A stretch of 64,000 nucleotides of DNA from HXMU1420-13 sp034669965. GTDB lineage: Bacteria; Bacteroidota; Rhodothermia; Balneolales; Balneolaceae. The notes beneath the pieces were generated by a model that saw only the letters and a program-made list of their open reading frames with translations, had not been told where the DNA came from and searched no databases. The stretch is from the NCBI GenBank assembly GCA_034669965.1, contig JAXMOK010000006.1, forward strand, positions 1 through 64,000, written 5' to 3'. Shown here one piece after another: positions 41,777 through 50,962 of this stretch. The position numbers and the translations under genes were made by a program. Numbering within the stretch: the first letter of the stretch is position 1; each line of letters starts with the position of its first letter.

Positions 41777-42790
41777 ATGGCCGACGACGAAAAAAATATC
41801 ATCTTAGAGCGACTAAAACGTTTTTTCAACGCCAATAAAATTGCTCCCAATCAAGATTTGGATTCCCGAGCTGCTCGGCGCGAACGCATTGCAGTGTACA
41901 TTGTGGCTTTTTTGATGGCACTAAGTCTTTGGTTTATTGTGAACCTGAACAACGATTACCGAATCACCATCAATATTCCTGTTGAAACAGGTGAGATCCC
42001 ATCCGATATGGCTTTGGTTGATGGCTTGCCCGAATTTCTGCAGGTTGAAGTAAGCGGTGATGGCTGGAAGTTGGTGAGTTTGTATAACAATCCACCTGAA
42101 ATTCCTATCGATGTAATTGAAGGGGAAGTGAATTTGTTCGATCAGGTGAGGCAGCGGTTTAATGTAGAGCAGGATGTTAACGTGATTAAAGTGCAGCCAT
42201 TAATCATTGATATTGCGTTGGAGCCTAAAATCTCGAAGAAAATCCCGATTCGATTAGCTACTCAGCTTAATTTTGAAGAACGCTATGGATTGGTATCGGA
42301 GCCTGAATATCAACCAGATAGCATAACCATTACGGGCGCTGCTTCCCAAATCGAAGAAATAGACGAATGGGTGTTGAGTGATACCCTGTTTTTAGAGAAT
42401 GTGAGAGAAGATGTTGATCAGCCAGTGGCAATCATCTCCAACGATCCTTTAATAGAAATTGATGTTGATGAAATTCAGTTTACTGCCAATGTGAGCGAAT
42501 TTACGGAGGGCGAGGTTAGTGTCTATATCCGAACCAGAGGATTACCACGCGGAAGTATCATCAATTATAATCCGAGTATTGTAACCATTCGATTTGATGT
42601 GCCTATTGAGCAATATGCCGAAGTACAGCGCCAACGTCCGTATGAAGTGTATGTTCCGTATCAGGAAATCTTGGAAGATTCAACGGGCTTCGTAACGCCT
42701 GATATCGAATTGGTGGCTACTCAATACAATATCAAGTTGCGTTCCTTCCAACCCAAGGCGGTGGCCTATTTTAGCGTACTGGACGACTGA
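41777..42790 (+). CDS. YbbR-domain membrane-anchored protein (CdaR-like)
   Basis: The 337-residue protein has one N-terminal membrane segment (IAVYIVAFLMALSLWFIVNL, about residues 39-58). An extracytoplasmic region of repeated YbbR-like beta domains follows (IPVETGEIPSDMALVDGLPE, ISKKIPIRLATQLNFEERYG, PDSITITGAASQIEEID). In Firmicutes the YbbR protein CdaR regulates the diadenylate cyclase CdaA. No cdaA is in view here, so the role is inferred only from the domain. It is the third gene after recF and the DUF721 gene, and its stop is followed at once by an A/T-rich inverted repeat. Confidence 0.82.
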   Translation: MADDEKNIILERLKRFFNANKIAPNQDLDSRAARRERIAVYIVAFLMALSLWFIVNLNNDYRITINIPVETGEIPSDMALVDGLPEFLQVEVSGDGWKLVSLYNNPPEIPIDVIEGEVNLFDQVRQRFNVEQDVNVIKVQPLIIDIALEPKISKKIPIRLATQLNFEERYGLVSEPEYQPDSITITGAASQIEEIDEWVLSDTLFLENVREDVDQPVAIISNDPLIEIDVDEIQFTANVSEFTEGEVSVYIRTRGLPRGSIINYNPSIVTIRFDVPIEQYAEVQRQRPYEVYVPYQEILEDSTGFVTPDIELVATQYNIKLRSFQPKAVAYFSVLDD

Positions 42791-42870
42791 TGAAAAGTGA
42801 AAAATGAAAAGTGAAAAAGGGGGTCGTAATCTTTGCCTTTTCCCTTTTCACTTCTGCCTTTTCACTTCTT
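42790..42870. repeat. A-rich/T-rich inverted repeat between convergent YbbR and ispH genes
   Basis: GAAAAGTGAAAA units on the left (42793-42820) are answered by CCTTTTCCCTTTTCACTTC and CCTTTTCACTTC on the right. The last two YbbR bases and the last codons of ispH lie within it. It can fold as a bidirectional terminator; it may also be a mobile repeat that replaced the ispH 3' end. Confidence 0.6.
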
Positions 42871-44095
42871 CTTCAAACGGCCCAATAACTTCTTCCACTT
42901 CCTTCACATCATCGAAATAGGAAAGAATTTGAAGCATCACTTCATCAACAAGTACATCAGGACAAGAAGCACCCGAGGTAATCGCTACTTTTAACGGTTG
43001 GGATTCGGGTAACCATTGGTTAGTAATCAACACCTCTTTCTTCCATTGATCGAAATGATGAATTTCGTTTTCGGATTTAAATTCCGCAGCATCGCGTACA
43101 TGATAGGTTGGGTACGAATGTTCCAGGATTTCCACCAAGTGCATGGTGTTCGATGAGTTATATCCGCCCACAACAACAGCCATGTCTGCATCTTGATCGG
43201 CCAAAGCGAGCGTTGCAGATTGATTTTCGTTAGTGGCATAGCATAGCGTATCAGAGGTATCCGCAAAATGATCTAGAATGTCTGCTTCGCCAAATCGCTT
43301 GATTGTAGCTTCTTTCAGGATATCCATCACTTCCTGCGTTTCAGTAGCCAACATGGTGGTTTGATTGATCACGCCGAATCGTTTTAAATCTTCAAGAGGG
43401 TTAAATCCCGGTGTGGCTTTATGACCAAAATGTTTCTCGAAATCTGACAACGGTCGATCTTCAGTCATGATCTCAGCGAGTATCTTCGCTTCTTCCGGAT
43501 TCAAAACCACGACAACCGCAGAGTGATCAGCGCTATGCGAAAAAGTAGCTCGGGTTTCTTCATGCTGATGTTTGCCATGCACCACTAAAGCATATTCCTT
43601 TTTCCCAAGTTGCTTTCCGCGCTTCCAAACTTTCTCTACAAAGGGGCAAGTGGTATTAAACTGATACGGATTAATCCCAACTTTTTTGAGCTCTTCTTCG
43701 ATCTCTAAAGTGGTACCAAAAGCTGGTACAATTACGATATCCTCGGATGAAAGAGACGAGATGGGAATCAACTCACTTCCGTCGGTGTTGTGCAAAAACT
43801 TCACGCCACGGCGCAATAAATCCTCATTTACGGTAGGATTGTGAATCATCTCGCTGAGCAAAAAAATATTCTTATCCGGATGTTCTTCTACCGCTCGATA
43901 CGCAATGTCGATGGCGTTCTCAACCCCGTAGCAAAACCCAAAAAAGCGAGGCACAATAAACTGAACCGGACCAAAATCAAGCACCGTGGGAGTGAGGTCC
44001 TTTTTCATTGGATCGGTGATCTTTGTTGCTTCTTTCACCAATCGAATGATCGGCGATTTGTAAATGTCGGGGATTTGAAATTCCTTACGAGGCAT
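42848..44095 (-). CDS. ispH: 4-hydroxy-3-methylbut-2-enyl diphosphate reductase IspH
   Basis: IspH is the last enzyme of the MEP pathway, reducing HMBPP to IPP and DMAPP with a 4Fe-4S cluster. The three cluster Cys are visible: GFCYGVENAI (Cys55), NTTCPFVEKVW (about 155) and SGASCPDVLVDEV (about 380). The 415-residue length fits the long form of plants, cyanobacteria and Bacteroidota relatives rather than the 310-residue E. coli form. The final residues EEVKRQK are encoded inside an inverted repeat. Its start overlaps the end of the FRG-domain gene by 11 bases. Confidence 0.94.
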   Translation of the reverse strand: MPRKEFQIPDIYKSPIIRLVKEATKITDPMKKDLTPTVLDFGPVQFIVPRFFGFCYGVENAIDIAYRAVEEHPDKNIFLLSEMIHNPTVNEDLLRRGVKFLHNTDGSELIPISSLSSEDIVIVPAFGTTLEIEEELKKVGINPYQFNTTCPFVEKVWKRGKQLGKKEYALVVHGKHQHEETRATFSHSADHSAVVVVLNPEEAKILAEIMTEDRPLSDFEKHFGHKATPGFNPLEDLKRFGVINQTTMLATETQEVMDILKEATIKRFGEADILDHFADTSDTLCYATNENQSATLALADQDADMAVVVGGYNSSNTMHLVEILEHSYPTYHVRDAAEFKSENEIHHFDQWKKEVLITNQWLPESQPLKVAITSGASCPDVLVDEVMLQILSYFDDVKEVEEVIGPFEEEVKRQK

Positions 44096-44933
44096 CTGAA
44101 TTGTTTTTACCTATTACACTATCAAAATCATATTTATTTAACATGTACCTTGTTTTAAGGCTTTGTATAAATGATTCAAACCCTTTAAATAAGGTTTCCC
44201 GATTAACATTCATTTTCGCAAGTTCGTTTAATGCTTTTAATCGGTATTCATATGGAATAATATATTTAATAAACATTTCCTCTGGCAGAATGTTCACAAA
44301 TGAAAGAGTTTTTTTTAAAGCATCTTCGAAAGTTTCATCTAATTGAGAGTTCATTAAATAAACGCTCTGTTGAATATTTGACCTTTCATGATGAAAATAA
44401 TGGTAAACTGGTAAAACATGGTTTTTCCACCTAGCGGGATTAGAAATAATCCTTTCTAAAATCTCAGGATATTCAAGACGAATACTGTTCTTGATCTTTA
44501 AATTAAGTTCTTCTTCTAAAATTATTCTAAGGAGCTTCTCAATATTTGAAATGTTCAAAGCAAAAAGCGCAGAATCAGAATCTGTATTTTCTAGTGCAAA
44601 AAATAATGCTACATATGGTGAGTATGAAAAGTCTAATAACCGAGTTGGTGCACCATAGTGCTGTAAAAAAAATAGTTGCTCTATCTTAGTCTCTGGATAC
44701 TTATTTAATGAGTATTGATAAAGGTTTGTGTTTAAGACTTGAAAAAAAGAACTTTCGATAATTGATCTTTCAAATCTGTCTATTAATGTAGATTCATCTA
44801 GCCTCTCTATTGTTGTAGATAATCCCCAATTACTATCTTTTTGTCCTCTAAATACCCAAGTACGTGGGAGTGAACTTAAGTTATTAACTAAGTTCTCCCA
44901 TGATTCTATCCTAATTTCTTTATAGGTATCCAT
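44085..44933 (-). CDS. FRG-domain protein
   Basis: The 282-residue protein carries an FRG domain, named for its Phe-Arg-Gly motif: WVFRGQKDSNWGLSTTIERL at residues 27-46. The partner motif is LFFLQHYGAPTRLLDFSYSP, followed by YVALFFALEN near 88. The rest is helical and Leu/Ile/Asn-rich. FRG proteins occur sporadically in bacteria and phages and have no settled function. The base composition is more AT-rich than in the flanking ispH and smc genes, and it sits between two core genes with an 11-base overlap into ispH, suggesting an acquired gene. Confidence 0.8.
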   Translation of the reverse strand: MDTYKEIRIESWENLVNNLSSLPRTWVFRGQKDSNWGLSTTIERLDESTLIDRFERSIIESSFFQVLNTNLYQYSLNKYPETKIEQLFFLQHYGAPTRLLDFSYSPYVALFFALENTDSDSALFALNISNIEKLLRIILEEELNLKIKNSIRLEYPEILERIISNPARWKNHVLPVYHYFHHERSNIQQSVYLMNSQLDETFEDALKKTLSFVNILPEEMFIKYIIPYEYRLKALNELAKMNVNRETLFKGFESFIQSLKTRYMLNKYDFDSVIGKNNSDAS

Positions 44934-44954
44934 AATTAAAGCACTTTATTTAGA

Positions 44955-47900
44955 CTAAGCCGCATCCCCAATATCATCCATCTTCACGCCAACCAACCTA
45001 CTCACGCCCGTCTCCGGCATTGTAACGCCGTACATCATCTCGGCTTTACTCATCGTCTTTTTGTTATGCGTAATGATGATAAACTGAGTGTCATTGCTGA
45101 AGTTTTTGATCATCTTTGCGAAGCGCTCGATATTGGCGTCATCAAGCGGAGCGTCAACCTCATCTAACACACAAAATGGTGACGGTTTCACCAGATAAAT
45201 GGCAAACAGAAGGGCGATGGCAGTAAGTGTTTTCTCCCCACCCGAAAGCTGTGAAATTCCACTCGGACGTTTACCCCGCGGTTGCGCCTTAATTTCGATG
45301 CGAGCTTCAAGTGGGTCATCAACATCTTCCTCGATCAATAAATCGCAGTAATCATCCTCAAAAAAGAGGGTTTTAAACACTTTTTGGAAGTTCTCTCTTA
45401 CTTTTTCAAAGGTTTCGTTAAAACGCTTCGTGGCTGTTTCGTTAATCTCGTCGATGGTTTGGAGCAACTGCTCTTCGGCTTTATTCAAATCCTCGATTTG
45501 CTCCTCATAAAAATCGAGACGCTCTTTTTCTTCCTTGTATTGCTCAATCGCCAACGGGTTTACATCCCCGATTGAGTTCAATTTCTGGCGCAACCAACCA
45601 ATGCGTTGTTTTACCTCATCCGGCGTTTTGTCTTCCGGCATTTCTACGTTTTCGATCTGCTTCATCAATATGCCGTAAGTCTCCCAAATGTGATCCGAAA
45701 GTCCCTGAATCTGCATCTCCATTTTCTCTTTCGCCATCGCCAGGTGATGCACCAACTCGATGTTCACTTCTTTTTGGCTGCGTATTTCTTTCAGATTCTT
45801 TTCCAGCTCATTGATGGCGCCACGTTGCTTTGCCGCATCTTCTTCGGCCTTTTTCAAGGCTTCATCGGCTTCGGCTTTCTTCTCTTTACTGGTTGCCAAA
45901 TCTGCTTCCAGCTCTTCGATGTAGATCGAATATTCCTGAATGTTTTTCTTCGACTGGCCGGTGAGTTTATTCCGATTTTCGATGCGAGCCTGTACACTGT
46001 CGATCCCCGTTTCGGCGCGACGCACATCCCGTTCGTGGTTATCCACTTTATTGCGCAAATCTTGATGCGTCAGCTGCGCATCGTTGTATCGGCTTTGTGC
46101 CAACGACCGCTGTTCTTCAAGCTCTTCGAGGAGGGCTTTTTTGGATTGTTGCTCTTTATCGAGATCGGCTTTTTTCTTTTCTAGCTCTTTCTGCTTCGGC
46201 AAGATATCCTCGAGCTCTTCCTGGGCATTTCCTTCATTGCTCTTCAGGTTATCCTTTCGATTCACCAGCTCGCTAATGTTCTTTTGATACACCTGCACTT
46301 TCGAGCTTAAACTGTGTTGCTGCTGTTCCAGTCGGCGCACTTCCTGCTCTTTCTGCTTCAGCTGATTATTCATCGACGAAATATCGATGGCTTTATGCTT
46401 CTCGATAATCTGATTCAGATACTCGGTGAGCTTGTCAATTTCTTTAAGAGTAGCGGCTTTTTCTTTTTCAAGTCGGGTAATTTTATCCTTCAAACCAACC
46501 CGCATCCCAACATTCTTATTCTTACTACCGCTTTTGAAGAATCGCGTTTTGGTGATCACTTCGCCATCATATGTCACCCCCATGGCATTGGTTTTACGAA
46601 GCTCTTTGTACGCCTGCTCCACGGAATCAAACACCAACACATTGCCCAATAACAATTGCTTTAACGCCGAATATTGGGGCTTCGATTTCACAAAATGAAA
46701 GAGCGATCCGTCTTTAACATCGTACTTTGCCGACAGTTTATCCAAAGGTATAAACGTGGCTTTTCCTTTTCGATGTTTCTTCAAAATTTCTGCGGCTCGT
46801 TTACCTTCTTCCAGCGTCGGCACGATGATGTTATTCAACGCTCCACCCAGCAATGATTCTAGGGCAACCGCGTGTTTCTCGTCGGTATCAAATACCTCCG
46901 AAACCGTGAACATCTCCTTAAACTCAAAGCGGTGATTTTCGAGCAGATATTTTACCGAGCTAGGGAATGCCTCGTTCGAATTCGCCAAGTCATTCATCAA
47001 ACGAATCTCATTTAGCAAGCTGGAATGTTCACTATGGAGAGTGCGAAGTTCGTCTTTAATTTCGTTTTGTTTGGTGGCAAAGCCTTCTTTCTTTTCGCGA
47101 GCGCCTTCTAACTCTTTTTCCAGGTCATCCCGATCACCCACCAACTTTTCGAGTGTTTTTTCCGTCGATTTCTGATCAGAATTCAGAGTATCGATCTCAT
47201 CATTCAGATCCACAATTTCGTTGTTGATGCGCTCTAAATCGCCTTCTGTATTTTCAAGCCTACTTTCAATCTTGATCTGCTTGGTCTGCAGCTGGGTTAA
47301 CTCATTATTGGTGGCCGAGAACTGAACTTCTACCTCATACAGTGCATTTCGCTCTTTATTGTACTGCTGCTGAATCTGATTGTACTTCTTTTTCGACTCC
47401 TCAAGCACACGCTCCGATTTGTCTAACGCATCATCGAAGCCTTCTAACTTCGATCTACTGGTACTCAGTAAATCCATCAGTTCTTTAAGGTCTTTTTCGC
47501 CCTGCTCGATGTCCTTCGAGTACTCGCCGATAACTTTTTTCTCGTTGGCAATTTTCTCTTTGGTGATGCGGATATTGGTCTCTGCTTCGCGGATGGCATT
47601 ATGTAATTGACTTACTAACCGCTGCGCATCATTTTGATTTCTTTCCTTTTGTATGAGTTGATTACGCGCTTTCTCGTCTTCTGCCTCTAGCTTTTCAGCA
47701 TTTACTGTAATTTCTTTCTTTTCTTTCTCCGCATTTTTGATGCGCTCGGATAACGGGATCAATTCCTCTTCAATTTTATTCAAATCATGAAGGGTGAGCG
47801 CTTTATCAAGCGTTTCGAGCTCGTCTTTGTATTTCTTTGCTTTTTCTGCCTTTTCCGCCTGAATTTCAAGGGATCGTGCTTTCTTTCGAAGTTCGATCAA

Positions 47901-48482
47901 CAAATCATCAACGCGCTGTAAATCTTTGCGAGTTTCATCGAGCTTACGTAGCGTTTTCTTTCGCTGATCTTTATACCGAGTTACTCCGGCGGCTTCCTCA
48001 AACAATCGTCGACGATCGTTATTCTTGTCGTTTAGAATTTCTTCCACCATTTTCAGCTCAATCACTGAGTATGCATCCGAGCCCATCCCGGTGTCCATAA
48101 AAAGCTCCATGATGTCTTTAAGACGACAAGACGTGTTATTTATCAGATATTCTGAATCTCCGGAGCGGAACAATCGTCGGGTGATGGTAACCTCGCTGTA
48201 TTCGATAGGGAGGATGCCTTTGTCGTTCACAAAGGTGAGGGAAACTTCGGCCATCCCGAGTGCTTTTTTCTTGGCCGTACCGTTAAAAATCACGTTGCTC
48301 ATTGCCGATGAGCGGAGCAGGGAAGGGCGTTGCTCACCCAGAACCCAGCGTAAAGCATCTACAATATTTGATTTGCCACACCCATTTGGGCCAACGATAG
48401 ATGTAATCCCGCTATCGAAAGAAACCTTCGTTTTGTGGGCAAAACTTTTAAACCCGTGGAGATTTAGCTCAGATATATACAA
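44955..48482 (-). CDS. smc: Chromosome segregation protein SMC
   Basis: SMC forms the condensin-like ring that organises and segregates the chromosome. The 1175 residues show the N-terminal head with Walker A VGPNGCGKSNIVDALRWVLG (residues 30-49), long coiled coils (about 170-490 and 690-1000) and a central hinge (about 500-680; FPSSVKYLLENHRFEFKEMF, ALESLLGGALNNIIVPTLEE). The C-terminal head has signature motif ISQLSGGEKTLTAIALLFAI and Walker B PFCVLDEVDAPLDDANIERF near 1120. It is complete. Partners ScpA and ScpB are not in the window. Confidence 0.97.
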   Translation of the reverse strand: MYISELNLHGFKSFAHKTKVSFDSGITSIVGPNGCGKSNIVDALRWVLGEQRPSLLRSSAMSNVIFNGTAKKKALGMAEVSLTFVNDKGILPIEYSEVTITRRLFRSGDSEYLINNTSCRLKDIMELFMDTGMGSDAYSVIELKMVEEILNDKNNDRRRLFEEAAGVTRYKDQRKKTLRKLDETRKDLQRVDDLLIELRKKARSLEIQAEKAEKAKKYKDELETLDKALTLHDLNKIEEELIPLSERIKNAEKEKKEITVNAEKLEAEDEKARNQLIQKERNQNDAQRLVSQLHNAIREAETNIRITKEKIANEKKVIGEYSKDIEQGEKDLKELMDLLSTSRSKLEGFDDALDKSERVLEESKKKYNQIQQQYNKERNALYEVEVQFSATNNELTQLQTKQIKIESRLENTEGDLERINNEIVDLNDEIDTLNSDQKSTEKTLEKLVGDRDDLEKELEGAREKKEGFATKQNEIKDELRTLHSEHSSLLNEIRLMNDLANSNEAFPSSVKYLLENHRFEFKEMFTVSEVFDTDEKHAVALESLLGGALNNIIVPTLEEGKRAAEILKKHRKGKATFIPLDKLSAKYDVKDGSLFHFVKSKPQYSALKQLLLGNVLVFDSVEQAYKELRKTNAMGVTYDGEVITKTRFFKSGSKNKNVGMRVGLKDKITRLEKEKAATLKEIDKLTEYLNQIIEKHKAIDISSMNNQLKQKEQEVRRLEQQQHSLSSKVQVYQKNISELVNRKDNLKSNEGNAQEELEDILPKQKELEKKKADLDKEQQSKKALLEELEEQRSLAQSRYNDAQLTHQDLRNKVDNHERDVRRAETGIDSVQARIENRNKLTGQSKKNIQEYSIYIEELEADLATSKEKKAEADEALKKAEEDAAKQRGAINELEKNLKEIRSQKEVNIELVHHLAMAKEKMEMQIQGLSDHIWETYGILMKQIENVEMPEDKTPDEVKQRIGWLRQKLNSIGDVNPLAIEQYKEEKERLDFYEEQIEDLNKAEEQLLQTIDEINETATKRFNETFEKVRENFQKVFKTLFFEDDYCDLLIEEDVDDPLEARIEIKAQPRGKRPSGISQLSGGEKTLTAIALLFAIYLVKPSPFCVLDEVDAPLDDANIERFAKMIKNFSNDTQFIIITHNKKTMSKAEMMYGVTMPETGVSRLVGVKMDDIGDAA

Positions 48483-48496
48483 TGATGCTTTGCAAA

Positions 48497-48610
48497 ATGT
48501 TCAAATTTCAATTCACAATTTTCAAACAATGACCAAGTATCAAAAATCAATACTTTGAGCATTCCTGATAGACTATTGTTTGAAATTTGAAACTTGAAGA
48601 TTGGAATTTA
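48497..48610. repeat. A/T-rich inverted repeat between smc and frr
   Basis: AATTTTCAAACAAT (48517-48530) is answered by ATTGTTTGAAATTT (48574-48587), with further weaker pairing outside. The style resembles the intergenic inverted repeats at 42.8 and 56.6 kb. It lies between two minus-strand genes and could terminate frr transcription. Confidence 0.5.
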
Positions 48611-48611
48611 A

Positions 48612-49181
48612 TTAGACGGTCATTATTTCGTCTTCCTTTTGGCTCAGGATATCATCAACAGATTTGGTGTGTCTATCGGTTACTTGTTGTACGTTTTCTT
48701 CCGCTTCATATTTAGAATCTTCAGGTAACGAATGTTCTTCCACGGCTTTTTTGATTTGATCGTTGCCGTCACGGCGTGCATTTCTGATTCCGACTCGAGC
48801 TTGTTCGGCTTTATCACGTGCAACTTTCACTAATTCCTTACGGCGTTCTTCAGTAAGAATTGGAAGTGGAATACGGATAAAGTCGCCGTCGTTCATCGGG
48901 TTTAATCCTAAACCGGCCGCCATTATGGCTTTCTCAATGTCCTGTAGGGTCGATTTATCATACGGAGAAACCATTAACATGCGCGCCTCAGGAACCGAGA
49001 TATTGGCAAGCTGTTGCAGCGGAGTTTGAGAACCGTAATACTCAACTTTAACTCCATCGATTAAAGCCGGACTAGCTTTTCCTGTTCGGATGTGTGAAAA
49101 TTCTTTTTTCAGAAATTGGATGGAGTCATCCATCTTCATATCTGCTTCGTCGATAATTTCTTGTAATTCTACGCCTATCAT
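48612..49181 (-). CDS. frr: Ribosome recycling factor
   Basis: RRF, with EF-G, splits the post-termination ribosome. The 189-residue protein is slightly longer than the typical 185. Family segments are FLKKEFSHIRTGKASPALID near residue 30, VEYYGSQTPLQQLANISVPE, RMLMVSPYDKSTLQDIEKAI and PLPILTEERRKELVKVARDK with AEQARVGIRNARRDGND. In most bacteria frr directly follows pyrH. Here the two are separated by 3.8 kb of accessory genes and repeats, although pyrH is on the same strand upstream. Confidence 0.96.
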   Translation of the reverse strand: MIGVELQEIIDEADMKMDDSIQFLKKEFSHIRTGKASPALIDGVKVEYYGSQTPLQQLANISVPEARMLMVSPYDKSTLQDIEKAIMAAGLGLNPMNDGDFIRIPLPILTEERRKELVKVARDKAEQARVGIRNARRDGNDQIKKAVEEHSLPEDSKYEAEENVQQVTDRHTKSVDDILSQKEDEIMTV

Positions 49182-49393
49182 GTCTACACGGTTTGATTAA
49201 AAGATCAGTGTTTGTCTTTTTTGCAATGGCGTGAAGTTACTAAAAGTGCACATTAATTCTTAATGAAATAGGGAGACTGAAATCGTTCTAAACAACCGAA
49301 TCTGAACAATATAGTTTCGCTTTGATAGGTTTCCTCTTGAGTATTTCTACAGATGCTGATAGCTTGATCTAAATTTCTAAAACCCCACCATAA

Positions 49394-50407
49394 ATGCCCA
49401 CCACCTATCTTCACCTACTTCCGGTTTTTATATGTTCGATCCTCTTTGGTGGTTGCCAATCTAACAATACAAATAATTTAGAGCCCGATAGTTTAACCGA
49501 CATTACCGACGCTATTTTTACTCAAACTACCTCCGATTGTACCGAATATGCTGAGAGGTATGCCTCGTTGGTGACAGATATTCAAAGAAATGAACGCTTT
49601 CAAGGCTCAGTAACGGTAGTAACTTTTTTGGATGATTGTACCATATCGGTAAATGGGATTCCTAATCACGATTTTAACGACGCATCCGCAAATTTTGCGA
49701 ATCAGGTGGAAGATGTAAATCGAACGTTTACGATTCCCAGAAACCCTGAAATTGCACCTGAAGCCACAGCACTCAGTCAGCAATATTTTGATGCAGTGAT
49801 GCTCAACGGAGTGGTTGTGGATATGCTTTCTGCCGGATGTTATCGCCCGAATGGAGCCCAAGCCGATAAAGACGGAAATGTGCCCATTGGATGCACACCA
49901 AACGATGCTTGGCTGGTTGATCCATTGGGGAGCGATTCAAAATTCGGAACCGATGCCAACAACGCGCACACTCAGCCTGATGGGACTTACCATTACCACG
50001 GTAATCCGAATGCGATGTTCGATGATGAACCCGGCACCAATGGCTCGCCTGTTATTGGATTTGCGGCAGATGGTTTCCCGATTTATGGTTCATACTTTTT
50101 GGATCCCCAAACCAATGAAGTTCGAAAAGCAATTTCTGGTTATGAGCTTAAAGAGGGCGATCGCCCCGGTTCTGATGATAACAATCCCGGTGGAGTGTAC
50201 AATGGTTTGTATGTGGATGATTACGAATTTACCAACGTCGGCGATCTGGATGAGTGCAACGGAATGACGCTTAACGGGCAGTACGGCTATTACGTTACCG
50301 AAGCTTACCCATGGATTATCGGCTGCCACTCAGGAACGCCGGATCCATCATTTCTAAAAGGGCAGGGAAAGTTTAAAGAAGTACAAGCCTGGCATCATGA
50401 ACATTAG
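49394..50407 (+). CDS. YHYH-domain lipoprotein
   Basis: The 337-residue protein has a lipoprotein signal (lipobox FGGC, Cys21) and a YHYH-protein domain named for its motif, seen here as DGTYHYHGNPNAMFDD near residue 200. It is followed by PVIGFAADGFPIYGSYFLDP and YGYYVTEAYPWIIGCHSGTP. Secreted YHYH proteins are widespread in marine Bacteroidota and planctomycetes; the His-rich motif suggests metal binding, but no reaction is established. It faces opposite to frr and begins the accessory block that separates frr from pyrH. Confidence 0.82.
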   Translation: MPTTYLHLLPVFICSILFGGCQSNNTNNLEPDSLTDITDAIFTQTTSDCTEYAERYASLVTDIQRNERFQGSVTVVTFLDDCTISVNGIPNHDFNDASANFANQVEDVNRTFTIPRNPEIAPEATALSQQYFDAVMLNGVVVDMLSAGCYRPNGAQADKDGNVPIGCTPNDAWLVDPLGSDSKFGTDANNAHTQPDGTYHYHGNPNAMFDDEPGTNGSPVIGFAADGFPIYGSYFLDPQTNEVRKAISGYELKEGDRPGSDDNNPGGVYNGLYVDDYEFTNVGDLDECNGMTLNGQYGYYVTEAYPWIIGCHSGTPDPSFLKGQGKFKEVQAWHHEH

Positions 50408-50537
50408 AGTTACGAATATGCGAGTATTGATTTACGAATTACGAATTATTCAATTCCCGAACATTGGAATCGTGACAAGGTGATTTGAACAAACTGAAAA
50501 TTCAGTTCATAAGTCATTCAAGTAAAGACCTCATCTG

Positions 50538-50558
50538 TCTTCTCCTTCATAAGGAGAA
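50538..50558. repeat. Isolated hairpin CTTCTCCTT-CAT-AAGGAGAAG
   Basis: A perfect 9-bp stem with a 3-base loop, without T-run. It resembles hairpin 1 of the F/R elements and lies 64 bases before the F element at 50622, the spacing of an R-spacer-F unit. Confidence 0.5.
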
Positions 50559-50621
50559 GGACTCGTTGAAAGATAACTGATGCAAACTCGAAGTGAATTG
50601 CCTTCGAATAACATCGGTTTG

Positions 50622-50672
50622 TAATTCCCCTCCAGTGGAGGAGTGCCCACCGAATGGTGGGCGGGGTGGTGT
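50622..50672 (+). repeat. F-orientation two-hairpin element
   Basis: CCCCTCC-AGT-GGAGGAG, then CCCACC-GAAT-GGTGGG, then CGGGGTGGTG. It matches the locus 1 F element in layout, with base changes in hairpin 2 that keep pairing. Confidence 0.75.
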
Positions 50673-50702
50673 TGTGTTGAACAATCGAATTTTGATCTAG
50701 CT

Positions 50703-50780
50703 TTGTCATTTCGATTGCAGCGAGAAATTTGGAGGTTTACTTAAAGGTTAGGAGATAATTTTCTAGCTCCGTTTGAAATA
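50703..50780. repeat. T-type repeat unit
   Basis: It starts TTGTCATTTCGATTGCAGCG and GAGAAATTTGGAGG and ends in the decayed inverse GTTTGAAATAGAAA. This end sequence recurs at 51543, 52622 and 52813 and is placed directly before an F element here. Confidence 0.6.
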
Positions 50781-50792
50781 GAAATTTTGGTA

Positions 50793-50845
50793 GTCTCCCC
50801 TAGAGGGGAGTGCCGTCCGCCAACTGGCGGATGGCGAGGGGTGTT
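50793..50845 (+). repeat. F-orientation two-hairpin element (TAGA type)
   Basis: CTCCCC-TAGA-GGGGAG, then TCCGCC-AACT-GGCGGA, then GAGGGGTGTT. The sequence after it up to 50937 parallels that after the copy at 52713. Confidence 0.78.
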
Positions 50846-50962
50846 AAGTAACCAACGACGACTGACTTACGACGAACGCGCTTCATCTGTGTTTGCCAAT
50901 TCAATCCCGATTCATCTGGAGAGAAATCTGGAGTTTTTCGCCGTAGATCTTCGATACTAGTA

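Noticed and set aside
45606..46184. 192-codon plus-strand frame opposite smc
   Set aside because: Phe/Leu-rich mirror of the Lys/Glu-rich SMC coiled coil; not a gene.
48025..48558. 177-codon plus-strand frame at the smc 5' end
   Set aside because: Antisense of the SMC ATPase head; no homology features.
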